From: Microbacterium sp.
GTDB taxonomy: Bacteria; Actinomycetota; Actinomycetes; Actinomycetales; Microbacteriaceae
Direction of reading: 5' to 3'
Length of the DNA: 64,000 nucleotides
Assembly (NCBI RefSeq): GCF_031180975.1
Contig: NZ_JAPSLI010000002.1
Coordinates: 186,001-250,000, forward strand
Within the stretch, counting starts at the first letter, position 1; every line of letters starts with the position of its first letter. The notes beneath the pieces were generated by a model. That model was not told the origin of the DNA. It did no database searches and saw nothing but the letters and a program-made list of their open reading frames with translations. A program made the translations under genes and the position numbers. This document shows, one piece after another, positions 1 through 8,407 of the stretch.

Positions 1-1115
1 ACAGCGCCGAGGCTCTCCGCCCGCGCGGCTGGGCGGCGCTGGACGAGGAGGCGCGCGCGATCCAGACGCGGCATGCGACGACGAAGCCGGCGTTGCGGGC
101 GGTCCGGGCGCTGCGGCGCCGGGAGTTGCTGCGCACGGCGATGGGCGCGGTGCTGGGCAGCATCGGCATCGAGGAGGTCGCGCAGGCGCTGACCGAGATC
201 ACCGAGGCGACCATCCAGGCGGCTCTGCGGGCGGTCCGTCGCGAGGTGGTCCCGGCCCAGGACGACGCGCTCGACTTCTCCATCATCGGCATGGGGCGGT
301 TCGGCGGTGCGGAGCTCGGCTTCGGCTCGGACGCGGACGTGCTGTTCGTGTACGACCCCAACGGCGTGGAGCCGCAGCGGGCGCAGCGGCTGGCGCAGGA
401 CATCGTCGCGGGGCTGCGGGAGCATCTCGCGGACCACCGCGTGCCCCTGGACCTCGACGCGGACCTGCGGCCGGAGGGGCGCAACGGTCCGATCGTGCGC
501 ACGATCGACGCCTACGCCGAGTACTACCGACGCTGGTCGCTGTCGTGGGAGGCGCAGGCGCTGCTGCGTGCGCGCGGCGTCGCCGGGAGTGCGAAACTGA
601 TCGCGCGCTTCATGGAACTGGCCGACAGCGTGCGCTACCCGCAGGACGTCTCGCCGCAGGATGTGCGGGAGATCAAGCGGATCAAGGCGCGGGTGGAGGG
701 CGAGCGGCTGCCACAGGGCGTGGACCCGCGCCGGCATCTGAAGCTGGGGCCGGGGACCCTCAGCGACGTGGAGTGGATGGTGCAGGTGCTGCAACTGCAA
801 CACGGGTTCCGCATCCCCGAGCTGCGCACCACCTCCACTCTGCGCGCGCTGACGGCCGCGGTGGACGCCGGGCTGATTCCCGCAGAGGCGGCGGAACTGC
901 TCCGGGAGGCGTGGGTGCTGTCCAGCCGGCTCCGATCCGCGATGACGCTGCTCACCGGGCAGACCAGGGATGCGCTGCCGACCGACATCCGCGAGCTGGA
1001 CGGCGTCGGGCGGCTGCTCGGCTATCCCGACCGATCGGCCATCGCGCTGGACGAGGATTATCTGCGGGTCACCCGGCGGGCACGCCGCGTGTTCGAGCAG
1101 CAGTTCTACGGATGA
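1..1115 (+). CDS. glnE: Glutamine synthetase adenylyltransferase/deadenylylase, 3' part (partial)
   Basis: The open frame enters from the left edge (first full codon at base 3), so only about the last 370 residues of a roughly 1000-residue enzyme are present. GlnE adenylylates and deadenylylates a Tyr of glutamine synthetase in response to nitrogen status. The fragment carries the second nucleotidyltransferase domain, with the signature GMGRFGG followed by GSDADVLFVY, whose acidic residues bind metal and nucleotide. It then has the helical region SWEAQALLRAR and the usual C-terminal end VFEQQFYG. The target gene glnA lies about 5 kb downstream on the other strand. Family assignment is secure; the true start is outside the window. 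Confidence 0.95.
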   Translation, partial: SAEALRPRGWAALDEEARAIQTRHATTKPALRAVRALRRRELLRTAMGAVLGSIGIEEVAQALTEITEATIQAALRAVRREVVPAQDDALDFSIIGMGRFGGAELGFGSDADVLFVYDPNGVEPQRAQRLAQDIVAGLREHLADHRVPLDLDADLRPEGRNGPIVRTIDAYAEYYRRWSLSWEAQALLRARGVAGSAKLIARFMELADSVRYPQDVSPQDVREIKRIKARVEGERLPQGVDPRRHLKLGPGTLSDVEWMVQVLQLQHGFRIPELRTTSTLRALTAAVDAGLIPAEAAELLREAWVLSSRLRSAMTLLTGQTRDALPTDIRELDGVGRLLGYPDRSAIALDEDYLRVTRRARRVFEQQFYG

Positions 1116-1165
1116 GGGGCGCCGGCATGCGGTCGGCGATATCGACGCAGGAGGATGAGCGAGAG

Positions 1166-2107
1166 ATGACGAAGATCGGCATCGTGTGGAACCCGACGAA
1201 GGTCGCCGAGCAGGAGCTGCGTGCAGCGGTGGAGGCCTCGTTCGGCGACGACACCGAGGTGATGTGGTGGGAGACGCGGGCCGAGGATCCGGGCCGGGCG
1301 ATGGCGGCGGAGGCGGTGCTCGCGGGATGCGAGACGGTGATCGCCGTCGGCGGCGACGGCACGGTGCGCACCGTGGCGGAGGTGGTCTCGTCGGCAGCGG
1401 GACAGGGCAAGGGCACCCCGACGCTCGGCATCGTGCCGCAGGGGACCGGCAACCTGCTGGCGCGGAACCTCGGCATCCCGCTCGGCGACATGCAGAAGGC
1501 ACTGGCGGTGATCGCGGCGGGGGAGACGCGCCGCATCGACATGGGGTGGGTGCGCGCAGATCAGCAGGACGAGGAGACCGGCTTCCTGGTGATGATCGGA
1601 TTCGGTCTCGACGCGCACATGCTCGCCGAGACCGACGACGATCTGAAGGACAAGGCCGGTTGGCTGGCGTACGTCGAGGCGATGGGGCGCGCCGTGACCG
1701 CCGCGGAGACCGTCGAGTTCGATCTCACGGTCGACGGCGGAGACCTCGAACGTGCCACCGGTCACACCCTGCTGATCGGCAACTGCGGCATGATCCAAGG
1801 CGGTGTGACGCTGCTTCCGGATGCCGAACCGGACGACGGCCGCCTCGACCTGCTGCTGGTCAGCGCGGAGAACGCCTTGGAGTGGATGCAGACCGTCCGT
1901 TCCGTGGTGTGGGACAACGGCCTGAGGCGGATCCTGGGTGGCGCGGGCGACGCGGTGAGCACGGATTCGGCTCGCCACCTGACGGCGGAGACGGTCAGCG
2001 TGTCGCTGGACGTCCCCGTACCGTTCGAGATCGACGGCGAAGAGGCCGGTGAGGTCTCCACGCTCGAGGTGCGCATCCAGCCCGGTGCCGTGCCGGTGCA
2101 CTGCTGA
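1166..2107 (+). CDS. Diacylglycerol/lipid kinase family protein (YegS/BmrU/DagK type)
   Basis: 313 aa. The N-terminal kinase domain has the nucleotide-binding signature GGDGTVRTVAEV near residue 65 and GTGNLLARN near 100, both hallmarks of the DAGK catalytic family. The C-terminal beta domain ends in FEIDGEEAG, also typical. Members phosphorylate diacylglycerol or related lipids (sphingosine, or unknown) at the cytoplasmic membrane face. I chose ATG 1166 because an AGGAGGATGA-like ribosome site lies about 9 nt upstream. An in-frame ATG at 1112 overlaps the glnE stop and would add 18 residues, but has no clear site. The exact substrate cannot be read from the sequence. Confidence 0.85.
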   Translation: MTKIGIVWNPTKVAEQELRAAVEASFGDDTEVMWWETRAEDPGRAMAAEAVLAGCETVIAVGGDGTVRTVAEVVSSAAGQGKGTPTLGIVPQGTGNLLARNLGIPLGDMQKALAVIAAGETRRIDMGWVRADQQDEETGFLVMIGFGLDAHMLAETDDDLKDKAGWLAYVEAMGRAVTAAETVEFDLTVDGGDLERATGHTLLIGNCGMIQGGVTLLPDAEPDDGRLDLLLVSAENALEWMQTVRSVVWDNGLRRILGGAGDAVSTDSARHLTAETVSVSLDVPVPFEIDGEEAGEVSTLEVRIQPGAVPVHC

Positions 2108-2134
2108 GGCCCCGGCCGGTTCGGCCGAGGCCTC
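2106..2134. terminator. Bidirectional hairpin between convergent lipid kinase and hsp20
   Basis: A 13-nt stem with a single mismatch (GAGGCCCCGGCCG / CGGCCGAGGCCTC) around a GTT loop begins at the lipid-kinase stop codon and lies before the hsp20 stop. No strong T-run follows, as is common for terminators in GC-rich actinobacteria. Confidence 0.6.
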
Positions 2135-2147
2135 GATGGCAGTGGGG

Positions 2148-2606
2148 TCAGGCGCCCTCGATCGCGATGCGCCGCGGCTTGGCCGCCTCGCTCTTGGGCA
2201 CGCGGACGCTCAGCACGCCCTCGTCCAGGGTGGCCTTCACGCCGTCTGCGTCGACGGCGTCGGGCAGGTGCACCCGGTAGTGGAAGCGGCCGGTGCGCCG
2301 TGTGCGATGCCGGAACAGGCCCTCGCGCTCCCTCTCCTTGAGCTCTCCGGATACGATCAGATCCGCGCCGGACAGTTCGATGTTGATGTCGTCGCGCTTC
2401 ACACCCGGCAACTCCACCTCGACCGTGTAGGCGTCCTCGGTCTCCGACACGTCGGCGAGGGGTGACCATCCGCTCATCGACGCGTCGGAGCGTCCGAAGG
2501 TCGAGTCCATCCAGCGGCCCATCTGGGTGTAGAGGTCCTCGATCTCACGGAACGGATCCCAGCGCTCGGGGGCGCTGCCTCCGGATCGTGGCACGGGCAG
2601 TGTCAT
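2148..2606 (-). CDS. Hsp20/alpha-crystallin small heat-shock protein
   Basis: 152 aa, cytoplasmic ATP-independent holdase chaperone. The alpha-crystallin domain spans about residues 45-145: it opens with PLADVSETEDAYTVEVELPG and closes with the conserved GVLSVRVPK. The short N-terminal arm contains WDPFREIEDL. Start ATG at 2606 follows an excellent GGAGGTGA site 5 nt upstream. A palindrome matching the HspR HAIR element sits 76-96 nt upstream of the start, so heat-inducible derepression by HspR is the likely control. The gene is transcribed towards the lipid kinase and is monocistronic. Confidence 0.93.
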   Translation of the reverse strand: MTLPVPRSGGSAPERWDPFREIEDLYTQMGRWMDSTFGRSDASMSGWSPLADVSETEDAYTVEVELPGVKRDDINIELSGADLIVSGELKEREREGLFRHRTRRTGRFHYRVHLPDAVDADGVKATLDEGVLSVRVPKSEAAKPRRIAIEGA

Positions 2607-2681
2607 GGTTCTCACCTCCGTCCTCTTCGTCGTGGTTCGTCCACCGTGGTCAACAGCGCGCCGGCATCCCGCATTCCCAGG

Positions 2682-2702
2682 ATTGAGCCAATTCGGCTCA
2701 AG
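2682..2702 (-). promoter_or_regulatory. HAIR-type HspR operator upstream of hsp20
   Basis: TTGAG-N9-CTCAA with perfect arms (bases 2683-2687 and 2697-2701), extended by a further CC/GG pair. It matches the established HspR-associated inverted repeat CTTGAGT-N7-ACTCAAG at 5 bases on each side, plus the outer G on one side. It sits in the upstream region of the minus-strand hsp20 gene. No hspR gene is in the window. Confidence 0.7.
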
Positions 2703-2725
2703 TTTTGTCTCGGGCCGTCTCCCGG

Positions 2726-3004
2726 TCAGGAGGCGGTGTACTCCTCGTCCGTGACGTGCTCGAGCCAGGTGACGACCTGGCCCTCGTCGTCGGCCTCCTG
2801 GATCGCGACGTGCGCCATGAAGCGCTCGGACGTCGCGCCATGCCAGTGCTCCTCGCCGGGCTCGATGTACACGCTGTCTCCGGGACGGATCTCCTGCATC
2901 TCGCCTCCACGGCGCGCGACGAGTCCGACGCCGTCCGTGACGTAGAGCGTCTGCCCTCGGGGATGGGTGTGCCACGCGGTCCGCGCTCCCGGCGCGAACC
3001 GCAC
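2726..3004 (-). CDS. Cupin-domain protein (possible 5' frameshift)
   Basis: 92 aa as called from GTG 3004. It is a small single-domain cupin with the metal-binding motif 1 WHTHPRGQTL (His, His, Gln) and motif 2 PGEEHWHGA, like the carboxymuconolactone-associated or quercetinase-like small cupins. The called start has no ribosome site. Coding similarity appears to continue upstream in the same frame (EVHTQQHG...) to about 3065, where a good AAGGGAGA site and an ATG at 3069 exist but in another frame by one base. Either the gene has lost one base near its start or translation begins at the weak GTG. Substrate unknown. Confidence 0.7.
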   Translation of the reverse strand: MRFAPGARTAWHTHPRGQTLYVTDGVGLVARRGGEMQEIRPGDSVYIEPGEEHWHGATSERFMAHVAIQEADDEGQVVTWLEHVTDEEYTAS

Positions 3005-3088
3005 ATGAGCGCAGCCGACCGCCGACTGGGCCCGATCCCCGTGGCCGTGCTGCTGCGTGTGTACCTCATCTTCTCTCCCTTCTGAGAG

Positions 3089-4363
3089 TCACTCGCTCGT
3101 GACGACGCGGATGGTGTCGGTCGACAGCCGCACCGCCGGATCGACCGGATGCCGTCGGGGTTCGCGACCGACGAACGCGGCCAGGGCGGCGGCTGCCAGC
3201 AGAAGCGACGTGACGGTCACGATACCGAGCGGAAGCACCGCCCCGGACCCGTCGAGGCCGACGAGCGGAGCAGCGATCCCGCCCAGGCCGAACCGTGCCA
3301 GGCCGAGCACGGACGACGCCGTTCCGGCCAGCTGGGGGTAGTCGGCGAGAGCGAGAGAGGTGGTCGGCGGCGACGCGAAGGCGACCCCGGACGCCAGTGC
3401 GAAGAGCGACGCCAGCACGACGACGAGCGGCAGTCCGAGCAGTCCGGTGGCCAGCAGTCCGAGCGCGCCGAGACCGCTGATCGTCACACCGACGATCAGC
3501 GTGCCGCGCTCAGACCAGTGCTCGGCGCTGCGGCCGCCGAGGAAACCGAAGAGCATGAACCCGGCGGAGTTGGCGGCGAACGCGACCGAGTACCCCTGCG
3601 GGCTGAGTCCGTACGTCTCCTGCAGTAGGTATGTCGCGCCGGACAGGTACGCGAACAGCGCCGCGTACGTGAAGCCACAGATGAGCACGGCCCCGACGAA
3701 CAGCCGGTCGGTGAGGAGTGTCCGGATGTCGAGCGCCGACTGCACCAGCCCGCCGGACGTGCGGGACTTCGACGGCAGGGTCTCCCGGAACAGCGCCGCC
3801 GAGGCGAGCAGCAGCGCGGTGCCGATGCCGGCGAGGAACAGGAACAGCCCGCGCCAGTCGCTGAGTCGCGCCAGTTGACCGCCGATCACCGGCCCGACGA
3901 TCGCCGCGAGTCCGCCCAGCACGGTGAGCCTCCCGTAGTACCGGATCAGCGCTGGCCCCTCGTAGACGTCTCGACCGGCCGCCTGCGCGATCACGATGCC
4001 GACCGCGCCGGCGAGTCCCTGCACGAGCCTGGCGATCACGAGCGTCTCGACCGTCGGGCTGATCGCGCACAGCGCGGAGGCCGCGGCGTACGTGGCGATC
4101 CCGATGAGCAGCGGTGTGCGGCGTCCGAAACGGTCGGACAGGGGTCCCGCGATGACCTGGCCCGCGGCGAGGCCGATCAGACATGCCGTGAGGGTGAGCT
4201 GCGCGGCGGGAGTCGACGCGCCGAGTTCTGCGGTCAGAGCGGGGAGCACCGGCAGGTAGAGGTCCATCGAGATCGGACCGAACACGGTCAGCAGCATGAG
4301 CAGCGTCGCCAGCGCGCGGCCGACGGGCGGGCTGGTCGTGGGGGAGGCCATGCGCGGCGTCAC
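3089..4363 (-). CDS. Bcr/CflA-type MFS drug efflux transporter
   Basis: 424 aa integral membrane protein with about 12 hydrophobic segments. The first segment is followed by GPISMDLYLPVLP, diagnostic of the Bcr/CflA drug:H+ antiporter family. The loop 2-3 motif A is GPLSDRFGRRTPLL. The GTG start overlaps the TGA of the upstream alcohol dehydrogenase (4-bp overlap), with an alternative ATG at 4351. The two genes form an operon facing an MmyB-type regulator, so efflux and dehydrogenase may respond to the same small molecule. Substrate unknown. Confidence 0.88.
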   Translation of the reverse strand: MTPRMASPTTSPPVGRALATLLMLLTVFGPISMDLYLPVLPALTAELGASTPAAQLTLTACLIGLAAGQVIAGPLSDRFGRRTPLLIGIATYAAASALCAISPTVETLVIARLVQGLAGAVGIVIAQAAGRDVYEGPALIRYYGRLTVLGGLAAIVGPVIGGQLARLSDWRGLFLFLAGIGTALLLASAALFRETLPSKSRTSGGLVQSALDIRTLLTDRLFVGAVLICGFTYAALFAYLSGATYLLQETYGLSPQGYSVAFAANSAGFMLFGFLGGRSAEHWSERGTLIVGVTISGLGALGLLATGLLGLPLVVVLASLFALASGVAFASPPTTSLALADYPQLAGTASSVLGLARFGLGGIAAPLVGLDGSGAVLPLGIVTVTSLLLAAAALAAFVGREPRRHPVDPAVRLSTDTIRVVTSE

Positions 4364-5382
4364 ACCGTGAGAAGGACCTTGGTGGCCCGACGCTCGTCCA
4401 TCGCCCGGTACCCCTCCGCGGCGTCCTCGATGGGCAACTCGAGATCGAAGACCACACCCGGATCGATCTGGTCCGTCATGATCAGGTCGATCAGCTCGGG
4501 CAGGAATCGTCGAACCGGTGCTGGTCCGCCGTGCAGGTGCACGCTGGAGAAGAACAGGTCGAGACCGTCGAGCTGCACGCCGTGCGAGACGCCGACGAAT
4601 CCGACATGACCGCCGGGGCGGGTGACGTGGATCGCCTGCTCCATCGCCTCTTGGGTGCCGACAGCCTCGATCGTGCTGTGCGCGCCGTACCCGCCGGTGA
4701 GCTCCTTGATGCGCTGGACGCCCGCCTCGCCGCGCTCCTCCACGATGTCGGTGGCGCCGAACCTTCGGGCGAGCGCCTGACGGTCCGCGTGACGGGACAT
4801 GGCGATGATCCGCTCAGCACCGAGCCTGCGCGCGGCAAGAATGCCGAGCAGACCCACGGCGCCGTCGCCGACGACAGCGACCGTCCTGCCCGGTCCCGCC
4901 TCAGCGGCGACGGCCGCGAACCAGCCTGTGCCGAGAACATCGGATGCGGCCAGCAGGCTGCGGGCCTGGGCGGGCGTCGGCTCACCGGGCACCTTCACCA
5001 GCGTGCCGTCGGCGAGCGGGATGCGGGCGTAGTCGGCCTGCGTTCCGATGGACCCCATCATCACCTGGTGGACGCAGCGGGACTGGTAGCCGGCCTCGCA
5101 GATCTCGCAGGTGTTGTCGGATGCCACGAACGAGCCGACCACGAGATCGCCGACAGCGAGATCGCGGACGTCGGCGCCGATCTCGTCGACGACTCCGAGG
5201 TACTCGTGGCCCATCCGCGTCGGGCGACGCAGGCGCTCGATGCCGCGGTACGGCCACAGGTCGGACCCGCAGATGCAGGCGGCGGTGAGGCGGATGACGG
5301 CATCCGTCGGCTCGACGATCGCGGGCCGGTCGACGTTCTCGACCCGGACGTCGCCGGGGGCGTGCATGATGACAGCGCGCAT
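4360..5382 (-). CDS. Zinc-dependent medium-chain alcohol dehydrogenase
   Basis: 340 aa. The N-terminal GroES-like domain has catalytic zinc ligands in CGSDLWPYRG (Cys) and GHEYLG (His-Glu). A structural-zinc-like Cys cluster CEICEAGYQSRC lies near residue 100. The Rossmann domain has VAVVGDGAVGLLG near 170. It resembles threonine/alcohol dehydrogenase-like oxidoreductases. The ATG at 5382 is preceded by GGAGGATC at good spacing; in-frame codons further upstream lack this. It is the first gene of an operon with the downstream MFS transporter and is divergent from the regulator at 5505. Physiological alcohol unknown. Confidence 0.88.
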   Translation of the reverse strand: MRAVIMHAPGDVRVENVDRPAIVEPTDAVIRLTAACICGSDLWPYRGIERLRRPTRMGHEYLGVVDEIGADVRDLAVGDLVVGSFVASDNTCEICEAGYQSRCVHQVMMGSIGTQADYARIPLADGTLVKVPGEPTPAQARSLLAASDVLGTGWFAAVAAEAGPGRTVAVVGDGAVGLLGILAARRLGAERIIAMSRHADRQALARRFGATDIVEERGEAGVQRIKELTGGYGAHSTIEAVGTQEAMEQAIHVTRPGGHVGFVGVSHGVQLDGLDLFFSSVHLHGGPAPVRRFLPELIDLIMTDQIDPGVVFDLELPIEDAAEGYRAMDERRATKVLLTV

Positions 5383-5492
5383 GGGGATCCTCCACTCTCG
5401 GGGAGCATCCAACCAAGCACGCTGTGACGGCACGAGGGAGACCCGGAGGAAGGGGGTATTGCCGGGGCCTCCTTCCGTGCCGACGCGAGCCG

Positions 5493-5498
5493 TACGGT
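5493..5498 (+). promoter_or_regulatory. -10-like hexamer, probable leaderless promoter of HTH regulator
   Basis: TACGGT ends 6 nt before the ATG at 5505, the same spacing seen at several other genes here, which would start the transcript at the start codon. Confidence 0.4.
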
Positions 5499-5504
5499 GG
5501 TGGG

Positions 5505-6401
5505 ATGGACAATCGAGCGGAAGTGCGGGCGTTCCTGACCTCGCGCCGGGCCCGGGTCACCCCCGACCAGGTGGGTCTGCCCATCGGGTCGAACCGGCGC
5601 GTGCAGGGCCTGCGTCGCAGCGAGGTGGCGGCCCTCGCCGGGGTCAGCGTCGAGTACTACACGAAACTCGAACGCGGCGCGATCAGCGGCGCGTCGCCCG
5701 AGATCCTCGACGCCCTGGCGAGGGCGCTGCGCCTGGACGACGCCGAGCGCGCCCACCTGTTCGATCTGGCCCATGCGGCGAGCCCGGTCGCCCGGCCGCC
5801 GCGGCGCCGCAGCAGCAGGTCGTGGACGCCGCACACCAGTCTGCAGTGGATCCTGGACGCCGTCACGGACGGGCCGGCGTTCGTGCGCAACGGACGGATG
5901 GACGTCCTCGCCGCGAACGCCCTGGCGCGCGCCTTCTACCGCGACGTGTACGACATGCCGGGGCAGCCGCCGAACATCGCGCGCTTCACGTTCCTCGATG
6001 CGCGGGCGCACGACTTCTACCCCGACTGGGACATGTTCGCCGAGGTCACCGTCGCCATCCTGCGCACCGAGGCGGGACGCGACCCGCACAACAAGGAATT
6101 GCACGACTTGATCGGCGAGCTCAGTACCCGCAGCACCGAGTTCCGGCGGCTGTGGGGCACGCACGACGTGCGCCACCACGGCACGGGCTTCAAGACGTTC
6201 CGGCATCCGGTCGTGGGGGAGATGACCCTCGCCTACGAGGGCATGGCCATGGAGTCCGAGCCGGGGCTGACTGTCACGATCTACACCGCCGAGCCCGGCT
6301 CGGCCTCGGCGGAGCGGATGAGGCTCCTGGCGTCGTGGGCGGCGGGAGAATCCGGCCGACGGATGCAGCCGGCCGACGGTGTGACGTCACCCGAGGCCTG
6401 A
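5505..6401 (+). CDS. XRE-family regulator with MmyB-like ligand-binding domain
   Basis: 298 aa. The N-terminal helix-turn-helix is GLRRSEVAALAGVSVEYYTKLE (about residues 31-52), where LRREEVA is the signature of this actinobacterial family. The C-terminal MmyB-like PAS-type domain (about 105-275) includes WILDAVTDGPAFVRNGRMD and the late H-P-VG-M motif FRHPVVGEM. Family members sense fatty-acid-like or unknown ligands and usually regulate an adjacent oxidoreductase. Here the gene diverges from the alcohol dehydrogenase/MFS pair, so that pair is the likely target. The ATG is not preceded by a ribosome site and is probably read from a leaderless transcript. Confidence 0.87.
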   Translation: MDNRAEVRAFLTSRRARVTPDQVGLPIGSNRRVQGLRRSEVAALAGVSVEYYTKLERGAISGASPEILDALARALRLDDAERAHLFDLAHAASPVARPPRRRSSRSWTPHTSLQWILDAVTDGPAFVRNGRMDVLAANALARAFYRDVYDMPGQPPNIARFTFLDARAHDFYPDWDMFAEVTVAILRTEAGRDPHNKELHDLIGELSTRSTEFRRLWGTHDVRHHGTGFKTFRHPVVGEMTLAYEGMAMESEPGLTVTIYTAEPGSASAERMRLLASWAAGESGRRMQPADGVTSPEA

Positions 6402-6410
6402 CCGCCCGCA

Positions 6411-6458
6411 GAACGACGAGGATCCCCGGTCTCTGCAGACCGGGGATCCTCGTCGTTC
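6411..6458. terminator. Strong bidirectional terminator hairpin between regulator and glnA
   Basis: Perfect 22-bp stem (bases 6411-6432 with 6437-6458) and a CTGC loop between two convergent genes. The stem contains GGATCCCCGGTC and its complement. Confidence 0.85.
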
Positions 6459-6467
6459 AGGTGCGGC

Positions 6468-7892
6468 TCACACGCCGTAGTACAGCTCGTACTCGTACGG
6501 GTGCGGACGCTGCGCCATCGGCAGGATCTCGTTGTTGTACTTGTACTCGATCCAGGTGTCGATCAGCTCCTTGGTGAACACGCCGCCCTCGAGCAGGAAG
6601 TCGTGGTCGTTGCGGAGCGCCTCGAGCGAGTCCAGCAGGGAGTTCGGCACCTGCGGGATGTTCTTCGCCTCCTCCGGCGGCAGCTCGTACAGGTCCTTGT
6701 CGATCGGCTCCATCGGCTCGATGCGGTTCTTGATGCCGTCCAGACCCGCCATCAGCTGCACGGCGAACGCCAGGTAGGGGTTGCCGGAGGCGTCGGGCAC
6801 GCGGAACTCGATGCGCTTGGCCTTCGGGTTGGAGCCGGTCATCGGGATGCGCACGGCGGCCGAGCGGTTTCCGGCGGAGTAGGCCAGGTTCACCGGCGCC
6901 TCGAAGTGCTTCACCAGACGGTGGTAGCTGTTGAGGGTCGGGTTGGTGAACGCCAGCACGGCGTGCGCGTGCTTGAGCAGGCCGCCGATGTACCAGCGGG
7001 CGGTGTCGCTCAGCTGCGCGTAACCGGTCTCGTCGAAGAACAGTGGCTTGCCGTCCAGCCACAGGGACTGGTGGGTGTGCATGCCCGAGCCGTTGTCGCC
7101 GAACAGCGGCTTCGGCATGAACGTGGCGGTCTTGCCCCACTCCTCGGCGGTGTTCTTGACGATGTACTTGAACTTCAGCACGTCGTCGGCCGCGCGGACC
7201 ATGGTGTCGAAGCGGTAGTTGATCTCGGCCTGGCCGGCGGTGCCCACCTCGTGGTGCGAGCGCTCGACGATGAGGCCGGCGTCGGCCAGCTTCAGGCAGA
7301 TGTCGTCACGCAGGTCGGCCTGCTTGTCCACCGGCGACACCGGGAAGTAGCCGCCCTTGAACGGCGTCTTGTTTCCGAGGTTGCCGCCCTCCTCCTTGCG
7401 GCCGGAGTTCCACGCCGCCTCCTCGGAGTCCACCGCGTAGAAGCTCTTACCAGCGGTGACCTCGTAGCGCACGTCGTCGAAGATGTAGAACTCCGCCTCG
7501 GGGGCGAAGAACGCGGTGTCGGCGATGCCGGTCGATGCGAGGTACTTCTCTGCCTTCTTGGCGACCTGGCGCGGGTCCTTCGAGTAGATCTCGCCGGTGC
7601 GCGGGTTGTAGATGTCGAAGACCATGATCAGCGTCTTCTCGGCACGGAACGGGTCCAGGTACGCCGTGGTCACATCCGGGATGAGCTGCATGTCCGACTC
7701 GTGGATGCTCGCGAACCCGCGGATCGACGATCCGTCGAACAGCTGGCCGTCGCGGAAGAAGTCCTCGTCGACGGCGGATGCCGGGATGTTGAAGTGCTGC
7801 TGGACACCGGGCAGGTCGGTGAAGCGGATGTCGAGGAACTTGACGCCCTCGTCCTTGATGTAGCTCAGCACCTCTGCGGGATCTTTGAACAT
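6468..7892 (-). CDS. glnA: Glutamine synthetase type I
   Basis: 474 aa, the standard length of dodecameric GSI, which condenses ammonia with glutamate using ATP. Visible signatures are the beta-grasp N-terminus, [20 protein letters not shown] of the ATP/metal site, and NRSAAVRIP. The adenylylation segment [11 protein letters not shown] holds the Tyr modified by GlnE, partly encoded at the window start. The ATG at 7892 follows CAGGAG at good spacing; the longer upstream frame has no such site. A two-unit GlnR operator lies 60-97 bp upstream, so transcription is likely nitrogen-controlled and activity is likely controlled by adenylylation. Confidence 0.97.
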   Translation of the reverse strand: MFKDPAEVLSYIKDEGVKFLDIRFTDLPGVQQHFNIPASAVDEDFFRDGQLFDGSSIRGFASIHESDMQLIPDVTTAYLDPFRAEKTLIMVFDIYNPRTGEIYSKDPRQVAKKAEKYLASTGIADTAFFAPEAEFYIFDDVRYEVTAGKSFYAVDSEEAAWNSGRKEEGGNLGNKTPFKGGYFPVSPVDKQADLRDDICLKLADAGLIVERSHHEVGTAGQAEINYRFDTMVRAADDVLKFKYIVKNTAEEWGKTATFMPKPLFGDNGSGMHTHQSLWLDGKPLFFDETGYAQLSDTARWYIGGLLKHAHAVLAFTNPTLNSYHRLVKHFEAPVNLAYSAGNRSAAVRIPMTGSNPKAKRIEFRVPDASGNPYLAFAVQLMAGLDGIKNRIEPMEPIDKDLYELPPEEAKNIPQVPNSLLDSLEALRNDHDFLLEGGVFTKELIDTWIEYKYNNEILPMAQRPHPYEYELYYGV

Positions 7893-7951
7893 GTAACGAC
7901 TCCTGATCGGGTATCGGTTCACTGCAACCTTACGCAGGCTACGGCCGCGCC

Positions 7952-7989
7952 GTTTCCCGGCGGTGTCCGTCGTGTTTCGGGCATGTTAC
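7952..7989 (-). promoter_or_regulatory. Tandem GlnR operator of glnA
   Basis: Read on the minus strand the site is GTAAC-n6-GAAAC-n6-GACAC-n6-GAAAC with exactly 6-nt spacers. This matches the established actinobacterial GlnR a/b half-site pattern gTnAC-n6-GaAAC repeated twice. It lies upstream of glnA, 60 bp before its start codon. Confidence 0.85.
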
Positions 7990-7999
7990 GCGCCGTCGG

Positions 8000-8005
8000 T
8001 AGGCT
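8000..8005 (+). promoter_or_regulatory. -10-like hexamer, leaderless promoter of RDD gene
   Basis: TAGGCT ends exactly 6 nt before the GTG at 8012, with no ribosome site between. Confidence 0.5.
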
Positions 8006-8011
8006 GAACGG

Positions 8012-8407
8012 GTGACGGATCCCGCCAATGACTACCCCGGAGTGAGACTCGGACTTCCCTCGGAGGGGCCGCGCAGCATCGCCCGGGTGGGCCGACGTCT
8101 GGCCGCGCTCGTGATCGACTGGGGCGCCGCGGTGATCATCTCCATGGCGTTCTTCCGCTACGACGCGATGGCCACCCTGCTCATCTTCGCGGCCGTGCAG
8201 GTCGTGTTCATCCCCACGGCCGGTGGCAGCCCCGGCCACCGCATCCTCGGCCTGCGGGTGGTGCGGCAGGGCGGTGGTTGGGTGGGTCTGTGGCGTCCGC
8301 TCGTGCGCACGCTGCTGCTGATCCTCGTCATCCCCGCGGTGATCTGGGATGCCGATCAGCGCGGCCTGCACGACAAGGCGGCCGGCACGCTGCTGCTGCG
8401 CGGCTGA
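8012..8407 (+). CDS. RDD-family membrane protein
   Basis: 131 aa with two or three hydrophobic segments. The family signature is seen as RRLAALVIDWGAAV near residue 30 (Arg, Asp). GSPGHRILGLRVV lies mid-protein, and the end is D-RGLHDKAAGT. RDD proteins are small membrane proteins of mostly unknown role; some are proposed Na+/H+ exchangers. The GTG start has no Shine-Dalgarno site and lies 6 nt after a -10-like hexamer. Its stop codon abuts, without a gap, the stop of the convergent protease gene. Confidence 0.85.
   Translation: MTDPANDYPGVRLGLPSEGPRSIARVGRRLAALVIDWGAAVIISMAFFRYDAMATLLIFAAVQVVFIPTAGGSPGHRILGLRVVRQGGGWVGLWRPLVRTLLLILVIPAVIWDADQRGLHDKAAGTLLLRG

Noticed and set aside
1112-1165. 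Earlier ATG for the lipid kinase, overlapping the glnE stop
   Set aside because: Good Shine-Dalgarno only before ATG 1166, and family proteins start near the KIGIVWNP strand.
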